Shown in pieces: positions 43,273 to 53,029 of a stretch of 64,000 bases of DNA. The position numbers and the translations under genes were made by a program. Where the stretch lies: NCBI GenBank assembly GCA_900315455.1, contig OMZE01000001.1, positions 237,742 through 301,741 on the forward strand. Direction: 5' to 3'. The notes beneath the pieces are model-generated. The model saw only the letters and a list, made by a program, of their open reading frames with translations, had not been told where the DNA came from and searched no databases. Position 1 is the first letter of the stretch, and each line of letters begins with the position of its first letter. This DNA comes from an uncultured Prevotellaceae bacterium. Its GTDB lineage: Bacteria; Bacteroidota; Bacteroidia; Bacteroidales; Bacteroidaceae.

Positions 43273-44340
43273 ATGAATTATATCAAACATCTGCTTTGCC
43301 TCGCAATGCTGCTGTGGACGGCAGTTCCCTCTATGGCTTCGGAACCCAAGGAGGAACTCAACATCTCGCATATTGTCCTTGAGCATATCAAGGACTCTTA
43401 CGAGTGGCATGTCACCGATATTGGAGACAAGTCGATAGTGATACACCTGCCCGTCATCGTGCACAGTTCCACTGGTTGGCATGTGTTCTGCAGTTCCGCT
43501 TTTGAGGAGGAACCGGATGCCAATGGTTACAAGTCGGGACCTCATGGCTTGGCCATAGCCACCAAAGGTGACAATGAGGGAAAGATTGTGGAACTGGTAG
43601 GTGGAGAGGAAAAACGTCCTTTCGACATCTCTATCACGAAGACCGTGGCCACGATGTTTATCAGTGTCATTGTGTTGTTGCTGTGCATCCTCTTGCCTGC
43701 CCGCTGGTATCGCAAGCACAAGCCCAGTGACAATGCGCCCAAGGGCTTTACAGGGTTCATCGAGATGCTCGTGATGTATGTGGTCGACGATATTATCAAG
43801 CCTGGTGTAGGAAAAGGCTATGAGAAGTATTGTCCCTATCTGCTCACTTGCTTCTTCTTCATCTTCACCTGCAATATCATGGGCCTTATTCCTTTCCCTC
43901 CAGGCGGAGGCAATGTGACCGGTAATATCGCCATCACTTTCTTCCTGGCCCTGTGCACGTTTGTCATCGTGCAGTTCAGTGGCAACAAGCATTACTGGAA
44001 GGATATCTTTTGGCCCGATGTGCCAATGGCCCTGAAGGCTTTCCCCCTCATCCCGGCCATTGAGTTTGTGGGAATATTCACAAAGCCGTTTGCCCTGATG
44101 ATCCGTCTCTTCGCCAATATCATGGCAGGCCATGCCATAGCCATATCACTCGTCTGCATCATCTTCCTCGTGGCGGCAAAGCCTATCGGGGTTTTTCTCG
44201 GCATGAGTGGTGTGAGTGTGATCATGAGCGTGTTCATGTCTACCCTTGAGGTGCTGGTATGCTTCATCCAGGCCATGGTGTTTACCATGCTCAGTGCCAT
44301 CTTCATCGGATTGGCCCGCACGGAGCCGGAACATGAATAA
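43273..44340 (+). CDS. atpB: ATP synthase F0 subunit a with signal peptide and N-terminal extension
   Basis: 355 aa from ATG 43273 (a TTG at 43264 is the alternative). Subunit a is usually about 230-270 aa. Here a signal-peptide-like start (MNYIKHLLCLAMLLWT) and a periplasmic segment of about 90 residues precede the first core helix at about 123. The proton-path Arg278 is in LMIRLFANIMAGHA, and the last helices read LEVLVCFIQAMVFTMLSAIF. It forms the ion half-channels with the c-ring. Such extended forms occur in Bacteroidota; the role of the extension is unknown. Confidence 0.95.
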   Translation: MNYIKHLLCLAMLLWTAVPSMASEPKEELNISHIVLEHIKDSYEWHVTDIGDKSIVIHLPVIVHSSTGWHVFCSSAFEEEPDANGYKSGPHGLAIATKGDNEGKIVELVGGEEKRPFDISITKTVATMFISVIVLLLCILLPARWYRKHKPSDNAPKGFTGFIEMLVMYVVDDIIKPGVGKGYEKYCPYLLTCFFFIFTCNIMGLIPFPPGGGNVTGNIAITFFLALCTFVIVQFSGNKHYWKDIFWPDVPMALKAFPLIPAIEFVGIFTKPFALMIRLFANIMAGHAIAISLVCIIFLVAAKPIGVFLGMSGVSVIMSVFMSTLEVLVCFIQAMVFTMLSAIFIGLARTEPEHE

Positions 44341-44406
44341 GGGCTTCGCTCCAAAAAGTATTTTTGAAAAAACAGAAATTCAACATAACATTAATTAATA
44401 ATTTAA

Positions 44407-44658
<252 letters not shown>

Positions 44659-44699
44659 GTCGTAGATACCAGTCTTATTGAACAATCAAATTCAAGCGT

Positions 44700-45206
44700 A
44701 TGGATTTATTGATTCCGAGTACCGGCTTGCTTTTCTGGATGTCGATTACGTTCTTCGTAGTGCTCTTCATCCTATGGAAGTGGGGGTTCCCTGCCATCAC
44801 CGATATGGTGAGGGAGCGCAACGCTTTCATCGACGAGAGCCTGCGCAAGGCGCAAGAGGCCAACGACAAACTTGCCAATATACAACAAGAAGGTGAATCC
44901 ATTCTGCAGGAGGCTCGTGGAGAGCAGGCTCGCATCATGAAAGAGGCGACCAGCACCCGTGACGCTATTGTGGGACAAGCACAGGAGAAGGCAAAGGCCG
45001 AAGGTGCCAGGATTATTGGCGAAGCCAAGGCCGAGGCTGAGAGTGAACGCCAGAATGCCATCAACGACATTCGTTCACAGGTGGCCGTCCTTTCTGTCCA
45101 GATAGCAGAGAAAGTGCTCCGCGAGAAGTTATCTACCGACAAAGCGCAGATGGATCTCATTGACAAACTGCTGGATGAGGTGTCTGTCGACAATACTAAG
45201 AAATAG
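44700..45206 (+). CDS. atpF: ATP synthase F0 subunit b
   Basis: 168 aa. One N-terminal membrane helix (TGLLFWMSITFFVVLFILWK) followed by the long charged coiled coil of the peripheral stalk (RKAQEANDKLANIQQEGESI, EKAKAEGARIIGEAKAEAES). It links subunit a to the F1 head through delta. 41 bp after atpE and 5 bp before atpH. Confidence 0.96.
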   Translation: MDLLIPSTGLLFWMSITFFVVLFILWKWGFPAITDMVRERNAFIDESLRKAQEANDKLANIQQEGESILQEARGEQARIMKEATSTRDAIVGQAQEKAKAEGARIIGEAKAEAESERQNAINDIRSQVAVLSVQIAEKVLREKLSTDKAQMDLIDKLLDEVSVDNTKK

Positions 45207-45211
45207 TCATT

Positions 45212-45748
45212 ATGGAGATAGGTGTATTATCGGTTCGTTATGCCAGGGCACTCTTGAAGAGCGCACTTGAGCAACATATCGAGGAGAAGGTTTACCAAGA
45301 GATGCTCACCCTCTACCAGAGTTATCTCAAGGTTCCCAATCTCCGATTCACGATCGACAACCCTATGCTCGAGAAAAGCAAGAAGAAGAGTCTGCTTATC
45401 ACCGCTTCTGGCGGCACAGTCTCTTCACTGACAGAGCGTTTTATCGCCCTGGTGCTCAACGAGGACAGGGAGAGCACCCTTCAGTTTATGGCTGCTTCGT
45501 ATGTGACGTTGTACAGAAAACACAAGAACATCACACGCGGCAGGCTCATCACCGCCGTTGCCGTCACTCCTGAGATAGAAAAGAAGATGCGGCAACGTGT
45601 GGAGAGCAGAACTCAGGGAACTGTGGAGTTTCAGACCGAGATAGACCCTGGAATCATAGGTGGGTTCATTCTCGAGTATGATACTTATAGGATGGATGCA
45701 AGTGTGCAGAATCAACTGCGCAATATCCTCACACAGTTAAAGAAATAA
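45212..45748 (+). CDS. atpH: ATP synthase F1 subunit delta
   Basis: 178 aa. The N-terminal helical domain opens with VLSVRYARALLKSALEQHIE. The C-terminal domain has the conserved TAVAVTPEIEKKMRQRVESR and PGIIGGFILEYDTYRMDASV. It joins subunit b to the top of the alpha hexamer. Its presence argues against a sodium-type N-ATPase, which lacks delta. A 100-bp gap with no clear promoter follows before atpA. Confidence 0.95.
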   Translation: MEIGVLSVRYARALLKSALEQHIEEKVYQEMLTLYQSYLKVPNLRFTIDNPMLEKSKKKSLLITASGGTVSSLTERFIALVLNEDRESTLQFMAASYVTLYRKHKNITRGRLITAVAVTPEIEKKMRQRVESRTQGTVEFQTEIDPGIIGGFILEYDTYRMDASVQNQLRNILTQLKK

Positions 45749-45848
45749 TCTTGTATAATTTTAGGTGGACCTCTATATCAAGGCCCATTGTTGAGTTAAT
45801 TTTTTGTGGATGTCATGCGTCCACATTAACAGAAAAACGAATTTGCAA

Positions 45849-47432
45849 ATGTCTGACAAAATAAAACCAAGCGAAGTGTCCGAAGTGTTGCTGCAACAGT
45901 TGAGGAGCATCAGCACCAACGAGCAATTCGATGAAGTGGGAACCGTGCTGCAGGTCAGCGATGGCGTTGCCCGCATCTACGGACTCCGCAATGCGGAGGC
46001 TAACGAGTTGCTCGAATTCGAGAACGGAACGATGGCTATTGTCATGAACTTGGAGGAAGACAATGTGGGATGTGTGCTACTGGGCACTACCTCTGGCATC
46101 AAAGAAGGTATGGTCGTGAAACGGACGAAGCGTATTGCTTCTATCCGTGTGAACGACAATATGCTCGGACGTGTCATCAACCCACTTGGCGAGGCCATCG
46201 ACGGCAAGGGAGATATCGACCTCTCAAATGCCTTTGAAATGCCTCTCGACCGAAAGGCTCCTGGCGTGATTTTCCGTCAGCCTGTGAAAGAACCGCTGCA
46301 GACAGGCCTCAAGGCTGTCGACTCCATGATTCCCATCGGAAGAGGCCAGCGTGAGTTAATCATCGGCGACAGGCAGACGGGAAAGACGGCCATCGCTGTC
46401 GATACTATCATCAACCAGAAGAAATTCTACGAGGCGGGCAAACCCGTTTACTGCATCTACGTGGCCATCGGTCAGAAGGCTTCTACCGTGGCTGCCCTGG
46501 TGCAGAACCTGAAAGAGCATGGTGCCATGCCTTACACCATCATCGTCTCTGCCACAGCAGCCGACCCGGCTGCCATGCAGTACTATGCGCCTTTTGCCGG
46601 TGCTGCCATCGGAGAGTATTTCAGAGACCGTGGCGAATCGGCCCTTGTCGTCTACGACGACTTGTCAAAACAAGCCGTGGCCTACCGTGAGGTGTCACTT
46701 ATCTTGAGAAGACCCTCTGGCCGTGAGGCTTATCCTGGCGACGTGTTCTATCTGCACAGCCGCTTGCTGGAGCGTGCTGCCCGAATCAACGACCAGCAAG
46801 AGGTGGCCGAACAGATGAACGACCTCCCCGAGTGCATGAAGGGTCATGTCAAGGGTGGTGGCTCACTGACGGCGTTGCCCATCATCGAGACTCAGGCTGG
46901 CGACGTGTCGGCGTATATTCCCACCAATGTCATCTCCATCACCGATGGTCAGATTTACCTGGAGACCGACCTGTTCAACCAAGGCTTCCGCCCGGCTATC
47001 AATGTGGGTATCTCCGTGAGCCGTGTGGGTGGTTCGGCACAGATCAAGAGTATGAAGAAGGTGGCCGGTACACTGAAAATCGACATGGCACAATACCGTG
47101 AGTTGGAGGCTTTCTCCAAGTTCTCCAGCGACATGGATGCCGTCACGGCGATGACTCTCGACCGAGGCCGCAAGAACAACCAACTTCTCATCCAGCCCCA
47201 GTACAGTCCTATGCCTGTGGGTGAGCAGATTGCCATCCTCTATTGTGGTACAAATGGCTTGATGCATGAGGTACCTGTCACTGAGGTGCGCAAGTGCCAG
47301 GACTTGTTCCTTGAGAAGATGAGGAGTTCACATCCTGAGATTATCGAGATGCTTGGCAATGGAAAGATCGACGATGATGCCACCAATGTCATCAAGTCGG
47401 TTATGGCCGATATTGCCGGACAATTTAAGTAA
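45849..47432 (+). CDS. atpA: ATP synthase F1 subunit alpha
   Basis: 527 aa from ATG 45849 ([20 protein letters not shown]); the earlier Met at 45804 adds a non-family leader. Walker A GDRQTGKT at 173-180, then [20 protein letters not shown] and [20 protein letters not shown], with the family signature [17 protein letters not shown]. It is the non-catalytic nucleotide-binding subunit. 6 bp before atpG. Confidence 0.98.
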   Translation: MSDKIKPSEVSEVLLQQLRSISTNEQFDEVGTVLQVSDGVARIYGLRNAEANELLEFENGTMAIVMNLEEDNVGCVLLGTTSGIKEGMVVKRTKRIASIRVNDNMLGRVINPLGEAIDGKGDIDLSNAFEMPLDRKAPGVIFRQPVKEPLQTGLKAVDSMIPIGRGQRELIIGDRQTGKTAIAVDTIINQKKFYEAGKPVYCIYVAIGQKASTVAALVQNLKEHGAMPYTIIVSATAADPAAMQYYAPFAGAAIGEYFRDRGESALVVYDDLSKQAVAYREVSLILRRPSGREAYPGDVFYLHSRLLERAARINDQQEVAEQMNDLPECMKGHVKGGGSLTALPIIETQAGDVSAYIPTNVISITDGQIYLETDLFNQGFRPAINVGISVSRVGGSAQIKSMKKVAGTLKIDMAQYRELEAFSKFSSDMDAVTAMTLDRGRKNNQLLIQPQYSPMPVGEQIAILYCGTNGLMHEVPVTEVRKCQDLFLEKMRSSHPEIIEMLGNGKIDDDATNVIKSVMADIAGQFK

Positions 47433-47438
47433 TCGCCT

Positions 47439-48404
47439 ATGCCGTCACTAAAAGAGATAAAAAACCGCATTGCCTCTGTAAACAGCACCCGCAAGATTAC
47501 GAGTGCGATGAAAATGGTAGCCTCTTCAAAACTGCACCATGCACAGGTTCAGATAGAGAAAATGCTGCCTTATGAGAGCATGTTGGAGCATATCGTAAAG
47601 ACTTTCCTCGCTTCTGATGCCGATGCCGGCACCATCTATGAACTTGAAAGAGAGGTCAAGAAAGTGGTGCTCGTGGTCTTCGCCTCGAACAGTAGTCTGT
47701 GCGGTGGATTCAACTCCAACATCATCAAACTCATGCAGCAGGCCATTGCGGAATACGAACACCTGGGCAGGGAGAATATCCTCATTTATCCCATTGGCCG
47801 CAAGGTGGCAGAAAAGGTGACGAAGCTTGGTTATCGCTCTGCCGGTGACTTCTCTGGACTGGCCGACAAGCCCAATTCTGCTGAATGCATCAGAATAGCG
47901 ACAGAACTTGGGGCTATGTTCAGAACGGGTGAGGTAGATAAAGTCGAACTGATTTACCATCATTTCAAGAGTGCCGGCTCGCAGGTCCTTACGAGAAAGA
48001 CACTGCTGCCAATTGACGTGGAAACCATAGTCGAAGAAGACCATGAACGTGATCTTACTTCTACTGTCATCACGAAAAAGGCGCAAGACTATCTCAAGAA
48101 GCACCACAAGGAAGAGGCAGTGGAACGTGCGGAAACCAAGCCGCTCAACGATAATTTCATTGTTGAGCCCGACATGGACACTGTGCTTGGCGTACTCGTT
48201 CCCAAAGTCGTGCACCTGGCACTCTATACGGCTTTGCTTGACAGCAATGCTTCTGAACATGCCGCCAGGATGGTGGCAATGCAGACGGCTACCGACAATG
48301 CCGATGAGTTGCTCAGGGAACTTAACCTGCAGTACAACAAGAGTCGCCAGCAGGCGATTACCAACGAACTGCTCGATATCGTAGGTGGATCGGTGAACAA
48401 CTGA
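47439..48404 (+). CDS. atpG: ATP synthase F1 subunit gamma
   Basis: 321 aa. Conserved N-terminal helix LKEIKNRIASVNSTRKITSA followed by MKMVASSKLHHAQ; central FASNSSLCGGFNSNI; C-terminal ASEHAARMVAMQTATDNADE and LNLQYNKSRQQAITNELLDI. It is the rotating central shaft. Slightly longer than the typical 290 residues because of a charged insert (KKHHKEEAVERAETKPLND near 225). Last gene of the operon, followed by a strong terminator. Confidence 0.97.
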   Translation: MPSLKEIKNRIASVNSTRKITSAMKMVASSKLHHAQVQIEKMLPYESMLEHIVKTFLASDADAGTIYELEREVKKVVLVVFASNSSLCGGFNSNIIKLMQQAIAEYEHLGRENILIYPIGRKVAEKVTKLGYRSAGDFSGLADKPNSAECIRIATELGAMFRTGEVDKVELIYHHFKSAGSQVLTRKTLLPIDVETIVEEDHERDLTSTVITKKAQDYLKKHHKEEAVERAETKPLNDNFIVEPDMDTVLGVLVPKVVHLALYTALLDSNASEHAARMVAMQTATDNADELLRELNLQYNKSRQQAITNELLDIVGGSVNN

Positions 48405-48431
48405 CGCCTGCCATATCAGGAACATTCTTCT

Positions 48432-48468
48432 GGCGGAAAACGCGTGTCTGCGTTTTCCGCCTTTTATT
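48432..48468 (+). terminator. Terminator of the ATP synthase operon
   Basis: Perfect 12-bp stem GGCGGAAAACGC/GCGTTTTCCGCC with a 6-nt loop and TTTTATTT after. Confidence 0.9.
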
Positions 48469-48546
48469 TGATAATATGGAATAAAAAACATCAAATCCAT
48501 TCCATTTTTGTCTTTGGTTTTTGTCAAAGTTTCCGTATTTTTTTAT

Positions 48547-48554
48547 TATCTTTG
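48547..48554 (+). promoter_or_regulatory. -7 box of the nucleoside-transporter operon
   Basis: TATCTTTG 45 bp before the ATG at 48599. A TTTG at 48520-48523 is present but with a long 23-bp spacer. Confidence 0.55.
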
Positions 48555-48598
48555 TAGCCAAAAGGATTTGTTGTGTTAAACCAAAAACGATATACTAT

Positions 48599-49906
48599 AT
48601 GAACATTAAATTTCGTTTGGCAGTGATGAATTTCTTGGAATTCGCTGTCTGGGGAGCATACCTCACATGCATGAGCAATTATCTTGGAAAAGCAGGGATG
48701 GGTGCCGAGGTGCCTTGGTTCTATGCCATTCAGGGTATTGTTTCTATTTTCATGCCTACGCTGATGGGTATTGTTGCCGATAAATACATGCAGCCTCAGC
48801 GCGTGCTTGGCCTCTGTCATTTGCTCGCAGGCGCGTTCATGTTGAGTTGCTGGTGGATGGGTATGAACAATCCCACCCCCGACAAAGCCATGTTCATCAC
48901 GCTCTATACGCTGAGTGTCGCCTTCTACATGCCCACCATTGCGCTGGCCAATACTACGGCCTTCTCCATCCTGACGCGCAACGGCATGGATACGGTCAAG
49001 GACTTCCCGCCCATTCGTGTGCTCGGAACCGTTGGCTTCATTGCTACGATGTGGTTCGTCAACTGCGCGGTATGGGATGGAGGCTCGTTCCTGTTCACCT
49101 TGGGAGAGAACGCGCATAAGTTCCAGTACACCCACATGCAGTTCTTTGTTTCTGGGTTGCTCAGTTTCGTGCTCTTTGCTTATTGCTTCACGTTGCCCGC
49201 TTGTCCGCTGGTAAAGAAAGAAGGCAAGACTTCTTTGATCGAATCTTTCGGCTTGAACGCCTTTAAGTTGTTCAAGACAAAGAAGATGGCATTGTTCTTT
49301 ATCTTCTCAGCACTGTTGGGCATGTGCCTGCAGGTGACCAACGGCTATGCCGGACCGTTTATCACGAGTTTCAAGGGGAGTACTGACCCCGCAGTGGCCA
49401 GTTCTTTCGCCGCCAACAATGCCACGTTGCTGACTTCTATCTCGCAGATGAGCGAAGCCCTTTGTATCTTGATGATCCCTTTCTGCCTCAAGAAGTTCGG
49501 CATCAAGGGGGTCATGCTCATGTCAATGTTTGCGTGGGTGTTCCGCTTCGGCTTCTTCGGCGTGGGCAATCCTGCCATGCCAGGTGTCATCTTCTTCATC
49601 CTCTCGTGCATCGTCTATGGTGTGGCCTTCGACTTCTTCAACGTCTCGGGTGGCATCTTTGTTGACCAGGAGTGTGAACCTTCCATCAAAGCATCGGCTC
49701 AAGGGTTGTTTATGATGATGACGAATGGCGTGGGAGCCACAATCGGTACATTGGCAGCAGGTGCCATCATCAACCACTTCTGCTCTTGGCAAGGCGACTA
49801 TCTCTTGGGAGAGTGGCAGACATGCTGGTTTATTTTCGCTGGGTTTGCCCTTGTGGTGGGCATATGCTTCGCGCTGGTGTTCCATCCTGAAAAATCGAAG
49901 AAATAA
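48599..49906 (+). CDS. MFS nucleoside transporter (NupG-type)
   Basis: 435 aa from ATG 48599 (MNIKFRLAVMNFLEFAVWGA); the promoter at 48547 excludes the earlier Met at 48521. Twelve predicted helices. The N-terminus, including YLTCMSNYLGKAG and PTLMGIVADKYMQPQRVLGL, matches the nucleoside:H+ symporter branch of the major facilitator superfamily. It should import nucleosides with protons. Its stop overlaps the start of the next gene (TAATG), so it heads a four-gene operon. Confidence 0.85.
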   Translation: MNIKFRLAVMNFLEFAVWGAYLTCMSNYLGKAGMGAEVPWFYAIQGIVSIFMPTLMGIVADKYMQPQRVLGLCHLLAGAFMLSCWWMGMNNPTPDKAMFITLYTLSVAFYMPTIALANTTAFSILTRNGMDTVKDFPPIRVLGTVGFIATMWFVNCAVWDGGSFLFTLGENAHKFQYTHMQFFVSGLLSFVLFAYCFTLPACPLVKKEGKTSLIESFGLNAFKLFKTKKMALFFIFSALLGMCLQVTNGYAGPFITSFKGSTDPAVASSFAANNATLLTSISQMSEALCILMIPFCLKKFGIKGVMLMSMFAWVFRFGFFGVGNPAMPGVIFFILSCIVYGVAFDFFNVSGGIFVDQECEPSIKASAQGLFMMMTNGVGATIGTLAAGAIINHFCSWQGDYLLGEWQTCWFIFAGFALVVGICFALVFHPEKSKK

Positions 49907-50463
49907 TGGCCTTGGTAAGGCTATACTACAAGAATGTAAACGAAATCGTCGGCAACGACGATGTGGGCGTCCTTATGTTGACCAATGAGGACGGTACACG
50001 TCAATTGTCGATGGTCTGCGACAAACACATGGTCTATCAGTTCAGGCTTCGTTTGTCGAAGGCAGAGATTATCGACAGATTATTGCCTGAGGTATTGTGG
50101 CAAGTAGTGGTGAGAAATCTTGACATGCGGTTTCAAGTGGTCATCAACGACCTGATCGATGGCCAGTACAAGACTCTCCTCTACATGCCCGATATCTTGC
50201 AAGCCATTCCCATGAGGGCCAGCGATGCTATATTGCTGGCCCAAATTGCTGATATTCCGGTCTTCATAGAGGAGACCCTTCTCCTGCGACAGAGTGTGCC
50301 TCATGACGAGAAATCAGTGGCGGTGTCGATACCCGTCAATGTCATCACTACCGATATGTTGAAGAAGGCACTTGAAAAAGCCGTCAATGAAGAGAACTAC
50401 GAACAGGCCTCACAGTTGAGAGATGAACTCCAGCGGCGATCAAAAAGTGAAAGCAAAGCATGA
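49906..50463 (+). CDS. Bifunctional nuclease (BFN/DUF151) domain protein with UVR motif
   Basis: 185 aa, cytoplasmic. The BFN domain covers about 35-130 (LIDGQYKTLLYMPDILQAIP then MRASDAILLAQIADIPVFIE, a family hallmark). A UVR motif at the C-terminus (ALEKAVNEENYEQASQLRDE) is the UvrB/UvrC interaction helix. BFN proteins have been described with DNase/RNase activity, but the bacterial role is poorly known. It is coupled to both neighbours by overlapping start and stop codons (TAATG and ATGA). Confidence 0.87.
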   Translation: MALVRLYYKNVNEIVGNDDVGVLMLTNEDGTRQLSMVCDKHMVYQFRLRLSKAEIIDRLLPEVLWQVVVRNLDMRFQVVINDLIDGQYKTLLYMPDILQAIPMRASDAILLAQIADIPVFIEETLLLRQSVPHDEKSVAVSIPVNVITTDMLKKALEKAVNEENYEQASQLRDELQRRSKSESKA

Positions 50464-51209
50464 AAGAATCGCGGTATTTCTTTGTCCCTGAGACAGATAA
50501 AGGCATTCTCCCTGAAGAAGAGTCGCAGCATGCCTTGAGGGTTTTGAGGTTGACTGAGGGTGATGACATTTACCTGATTGATGGCAGAGGCAGTTTCTAT
50601 CATGCCGTGGTTTCGATGGCCACTTCAAAGAAATGCTGCTATGATGTATTGGAGGTCATGCCTCAGTCCAGGCTGTGGAAATCACACATCCACTTGGCCA
50701 TGGCACCAACAAAGAACATCGACAGGGTGGAGTGGATGGCAGAGAAAGCCACCGAAATAGGTTTCGACGAATTGTCGTTTCTCAATTGCCGTTTCTCTGA
50801 GCGCAGGGTGGTGAAATGCGGTCGTATAGAGAAAATTGTGGTGTCGGCCGTGAAACAGAGCCGCAAGGCATGGAAACCGGTTGTCAACGAGATGATGAAT
50901 TTCGAGGAGTTCGTCTGTCAGCCAAGAAAGGGGGTCAAGTGCATCGCCCATTGCTATGAAGAGGTGGCAAGGACCGATTTCTATGACCTGCTCCAATCAC
51001 CAGATGTGCTCCCCGATGAGGATATTACGATAATGATAGGTCCTGAAGGAGATTTCTCCATTGATGAGGTGAGAATGGCAGAAAGTCATGGATTCATCTC
51101 CATTTCTCTTGGCGAATGCAGGTTGCGCACAGAGACGGCATGCCTCTTCGCAGTTACTATAGCCCAACTTTCCCGGCGAAACTGCTCGGCTGGGCACAAT
51201 GTAAAGTAA
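50460..51209 (+). CDS. rsmE: 16S rRNA (uracil-1498-N3)-methyltransferase
   Basis: 249 aa. An N-terminal PUA-like domain (RYFFVPETDKGILPEEESQH, then HALRVLRLTEGD) is followed by the SPOUT methyltransferase knot with IMIGPEGDFSIDEVRMAESH and ISLGECRLRTETACLFAV, the RsmE signatures for S-adenosylmethionine binding. It methylates U1498 of 16S rRNA. It overlaps the BFN gene by 4 bp and is followed after 26 bp by the transporter gene. Confidence 0.94.
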   Translation: MKESRYFFVPETDKGILPEEESQHALRVLRLTEGDDIYLIDGRGSFYHAVVSMATSKKCCYDVLEVMPQSRLWKSHIHLAMAPTKNIDRVEWMAEKATEIGFDELSFLNCRFSERRVVKCGRIEKIVVSAVKQSRKAWKPVVNEMMNFEEFVCQPRKGVKCIAHCYEEVARTDFYDLLQSPDVLPDEDITIMIGPEGDFSIDEVRMAESHGFISISLGECRLRTETACLFAVTIAQLSRRNCSAGHNVK

Positions 51210-51235
51210 GATATAACATACAAATAATAATAACT

Positions 51236-52963
51236 ATGGATTCACAGAATTATCTTCTTTTGGCATTCAAATTGCTGGGTTCCCTGGCATTGTTGATGTA
51301 TGGTATGAAAACCATGAGTGATGCTCTGCAGAAATTGGCTGGTCCACAACTACGCCACGTGCTTGGCGCGATGACGACCAACCGTTTCACAGGTATGCTC
51401 ACTGGTATGTTCGTGACATCGGCCGTACAGTCATCAACAGCCACTACCGTGATGACGGTGTCTTTTGTCAGTGCAGGTTTGCTTACATTGGCACAGGCCA
51501 TCAGTGTGATTATGGGTGCCAATATCGGTACCACGCTCACTGCATGGATTATGTCGGCTGGCTTTTCATTCAACATCAGTGACTTCGTATGGCCTGCGTT
51601 CTTTATTGCTATCATTCTTATTTACAGCAAGAAACGCCGAACGGCTGGAGATTTCCTTTATGGTATAGCCTTCATGTTTCTGGGTCTGGGTACGCTCCGT
51701 CAGACTGGCATCGACATGCACCTTGGTGAGCAGGAGGCCGTACTCAATTTCTTCTCCAGTTTCGACCCCGACAGTTTTATCACTACCATTACTTTCCTCA
51801 TCATCGGTGGTATCCTGACGATGTGCGTGCAGTCTTCGGCAGCAGTGATGGCCATTACCATGATCTTGTGTTCAAGTGGGGTGTTGCCCATCTACCAGGG
51901 CATAGCGTTGGTGATGGGTGAGAATATCGGTACCACCGTAACGTCAAATATCGTGGCATTGTCGGCTGGCACACAAGCCCGTAGGGCTGCCTTCGCCCAC
52001 ATGTTCTTCAATATATTCGGCGTGGTGTGGATTCTCATCATCTTCCATCCCTTCGTCAACATGGTTTGCGGCTTGGTGGGATATGATGTCACCATGACAA
52101 AGGAGAGTGTGGGAGAGACAGCATTCATGGCCAATGCTGCCAAGTTGAGTTTTGTGCTGGCGGCGTTCCACACTTGCTTCAACCTGATCAACACTTTCAT
52201 CTTGATTTGGTTCATCCCGCTCATTGAGAAACTGGTTTGTAAGGTGATTAAGGCGAAAGCCACTACCGAGGAAGACGAGCCACGTCTACGCTATATCCAG
52301 GGTGGTCTGATGAAGACACCGGAAATTTCCGTCTATCAGGCACAAAAGGAGATTACCCTTTTCAGCCAGCGTATCCAGGGCATGTTCGACATGGTGAAGC
52401 AGTTGTACGATATGTCTGACGAGGAGAAAGAGAATCCCGACTTTGACAAATTGTTTGCGCGCATTGAGAAATATGAGGGCATATCCGACAATATGGAGAT
52501 TGAAATAGCCCGCTATCTGGAACAAGTGAGCAATGCCCATCTCTCCGATGATACCAAAGGCAAGATTCGTCAGATGATGCGTGAAATCAGCGAGATTGAG
52601 AGTATTGGTGATGCTTGCTACAACCTGGCAAGGACCATCCGCCGCAAGAAGGAGTCGGGCAAGGCTTTCACGGAAACGCTGCATAAGAATGTGCAGGAGA
52701 TGTTCCATCTCACCGACAATTCACTTACTCAGATGAATCAGGTGATGAATGGTCGCCGTGAGGAAGTGAACGTGAAGGAGACGTTCAAGATAGAGGCTGA
52801 TATCAATGCGTTGCGCAACAATCTGAAAGCGGAGAATATCCAGGCCATCAACAATCACGAGTATGACTATGCCGTAGGCGCGATGTTCACCGACTTGATT
52901 GCTGAATGCGAGAAACTGGGCGACTATGTGGTGAATGTAGTCGAGGCACGAACAGGCTTGTAG
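51236..52963 (+). CDS. Na+/phosphate cotransporter with PhoU-like C-terminal domain
   Basis: 575 aa from ATG 51236 (MDSQNYLLLAFKLLGSLALL). The membrane part (1-360) has the duplicated QSS motifs of the NptA/SLC34-like family: SAVQSSTATTVMTVSFVSAG and MCVQSSAAVMAITMILCSSG, each followed by NIGTT. Residues 390-570 are a helical PhoU-like domain (ESIGDACYNLARTIRRKKES). It should take up phosphate with Na+. Last gene of the operon. Confidence 0.92.
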   Translation: MDSQNYLLLAFKLLGSLALLMYGMKTMSDALQKLAGPQLRHVLGAMTTNRFTGMLTGMFVTSAVQSSTATTVMTVSFVSAGLLTLAQAISVIMGANIGTTLTAWIMSAGFSFNISDFVWPAFFIAIILIYSKKRRTAGDFLYGIAFMFLGLGTLRQTGIDMHLGEQEAVLNFFSSFDPDSFITTITFLIIGGILTMCVQSSAAVMAITMILCSSGVLPIYQGIALVMGENIGTTVTSNIVALSAGTQARRAAFAHMFFNIFGVVWILIIFHPFVNMVCGLVGYDVTMTKESVGETAFMANAAKLSFVLAAFHTCFNLINTFILIWFIPLIEKLVCKVIKAKATTEEDEPRLRYIQGGLMKTPEISVYQAQKEITLFSQRIQGMFDMVKQLYDMSDEEKENPDFDKLFARIEKYEGISDNMEIEIARYLEQVSNAHLSDDTKGKIRQMMREISEIESIGDACYNLARTIRRKKESGKAFTETLHKNVQEMFHLTDNSLTQMNQVMNGRREEVNVKETFKIEADINALRNNLKAENIQAINNHEYDYAVGAMFTDLIAECEKLGDYVVNVVEARTGL

Positions 52964-52994
52964 TCCTCATAACTTGCCGTTCTGCCTTCAAAAA

Positions 52995-53029
52995 CAAGAG
53001 CGTTCCCACTAAATGCGGAAACGCTCTTG
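52995..53029. terminator. Terminator between convergent genes
   Basis: 10-bp stem CAAGAGCGTT (52995-53004) / AACGCTCTTG (53020-53029). The right arm lies inside the 3' end of the leftward nucleotidyltransferase gene. Confidence 0.65.

Noticed and set aside
47526-48527. Antisense open frame (333 aa) over atpG
   Set aside because: atpG is a clear family member in the operon; the antisense frame also runs through the terminator.
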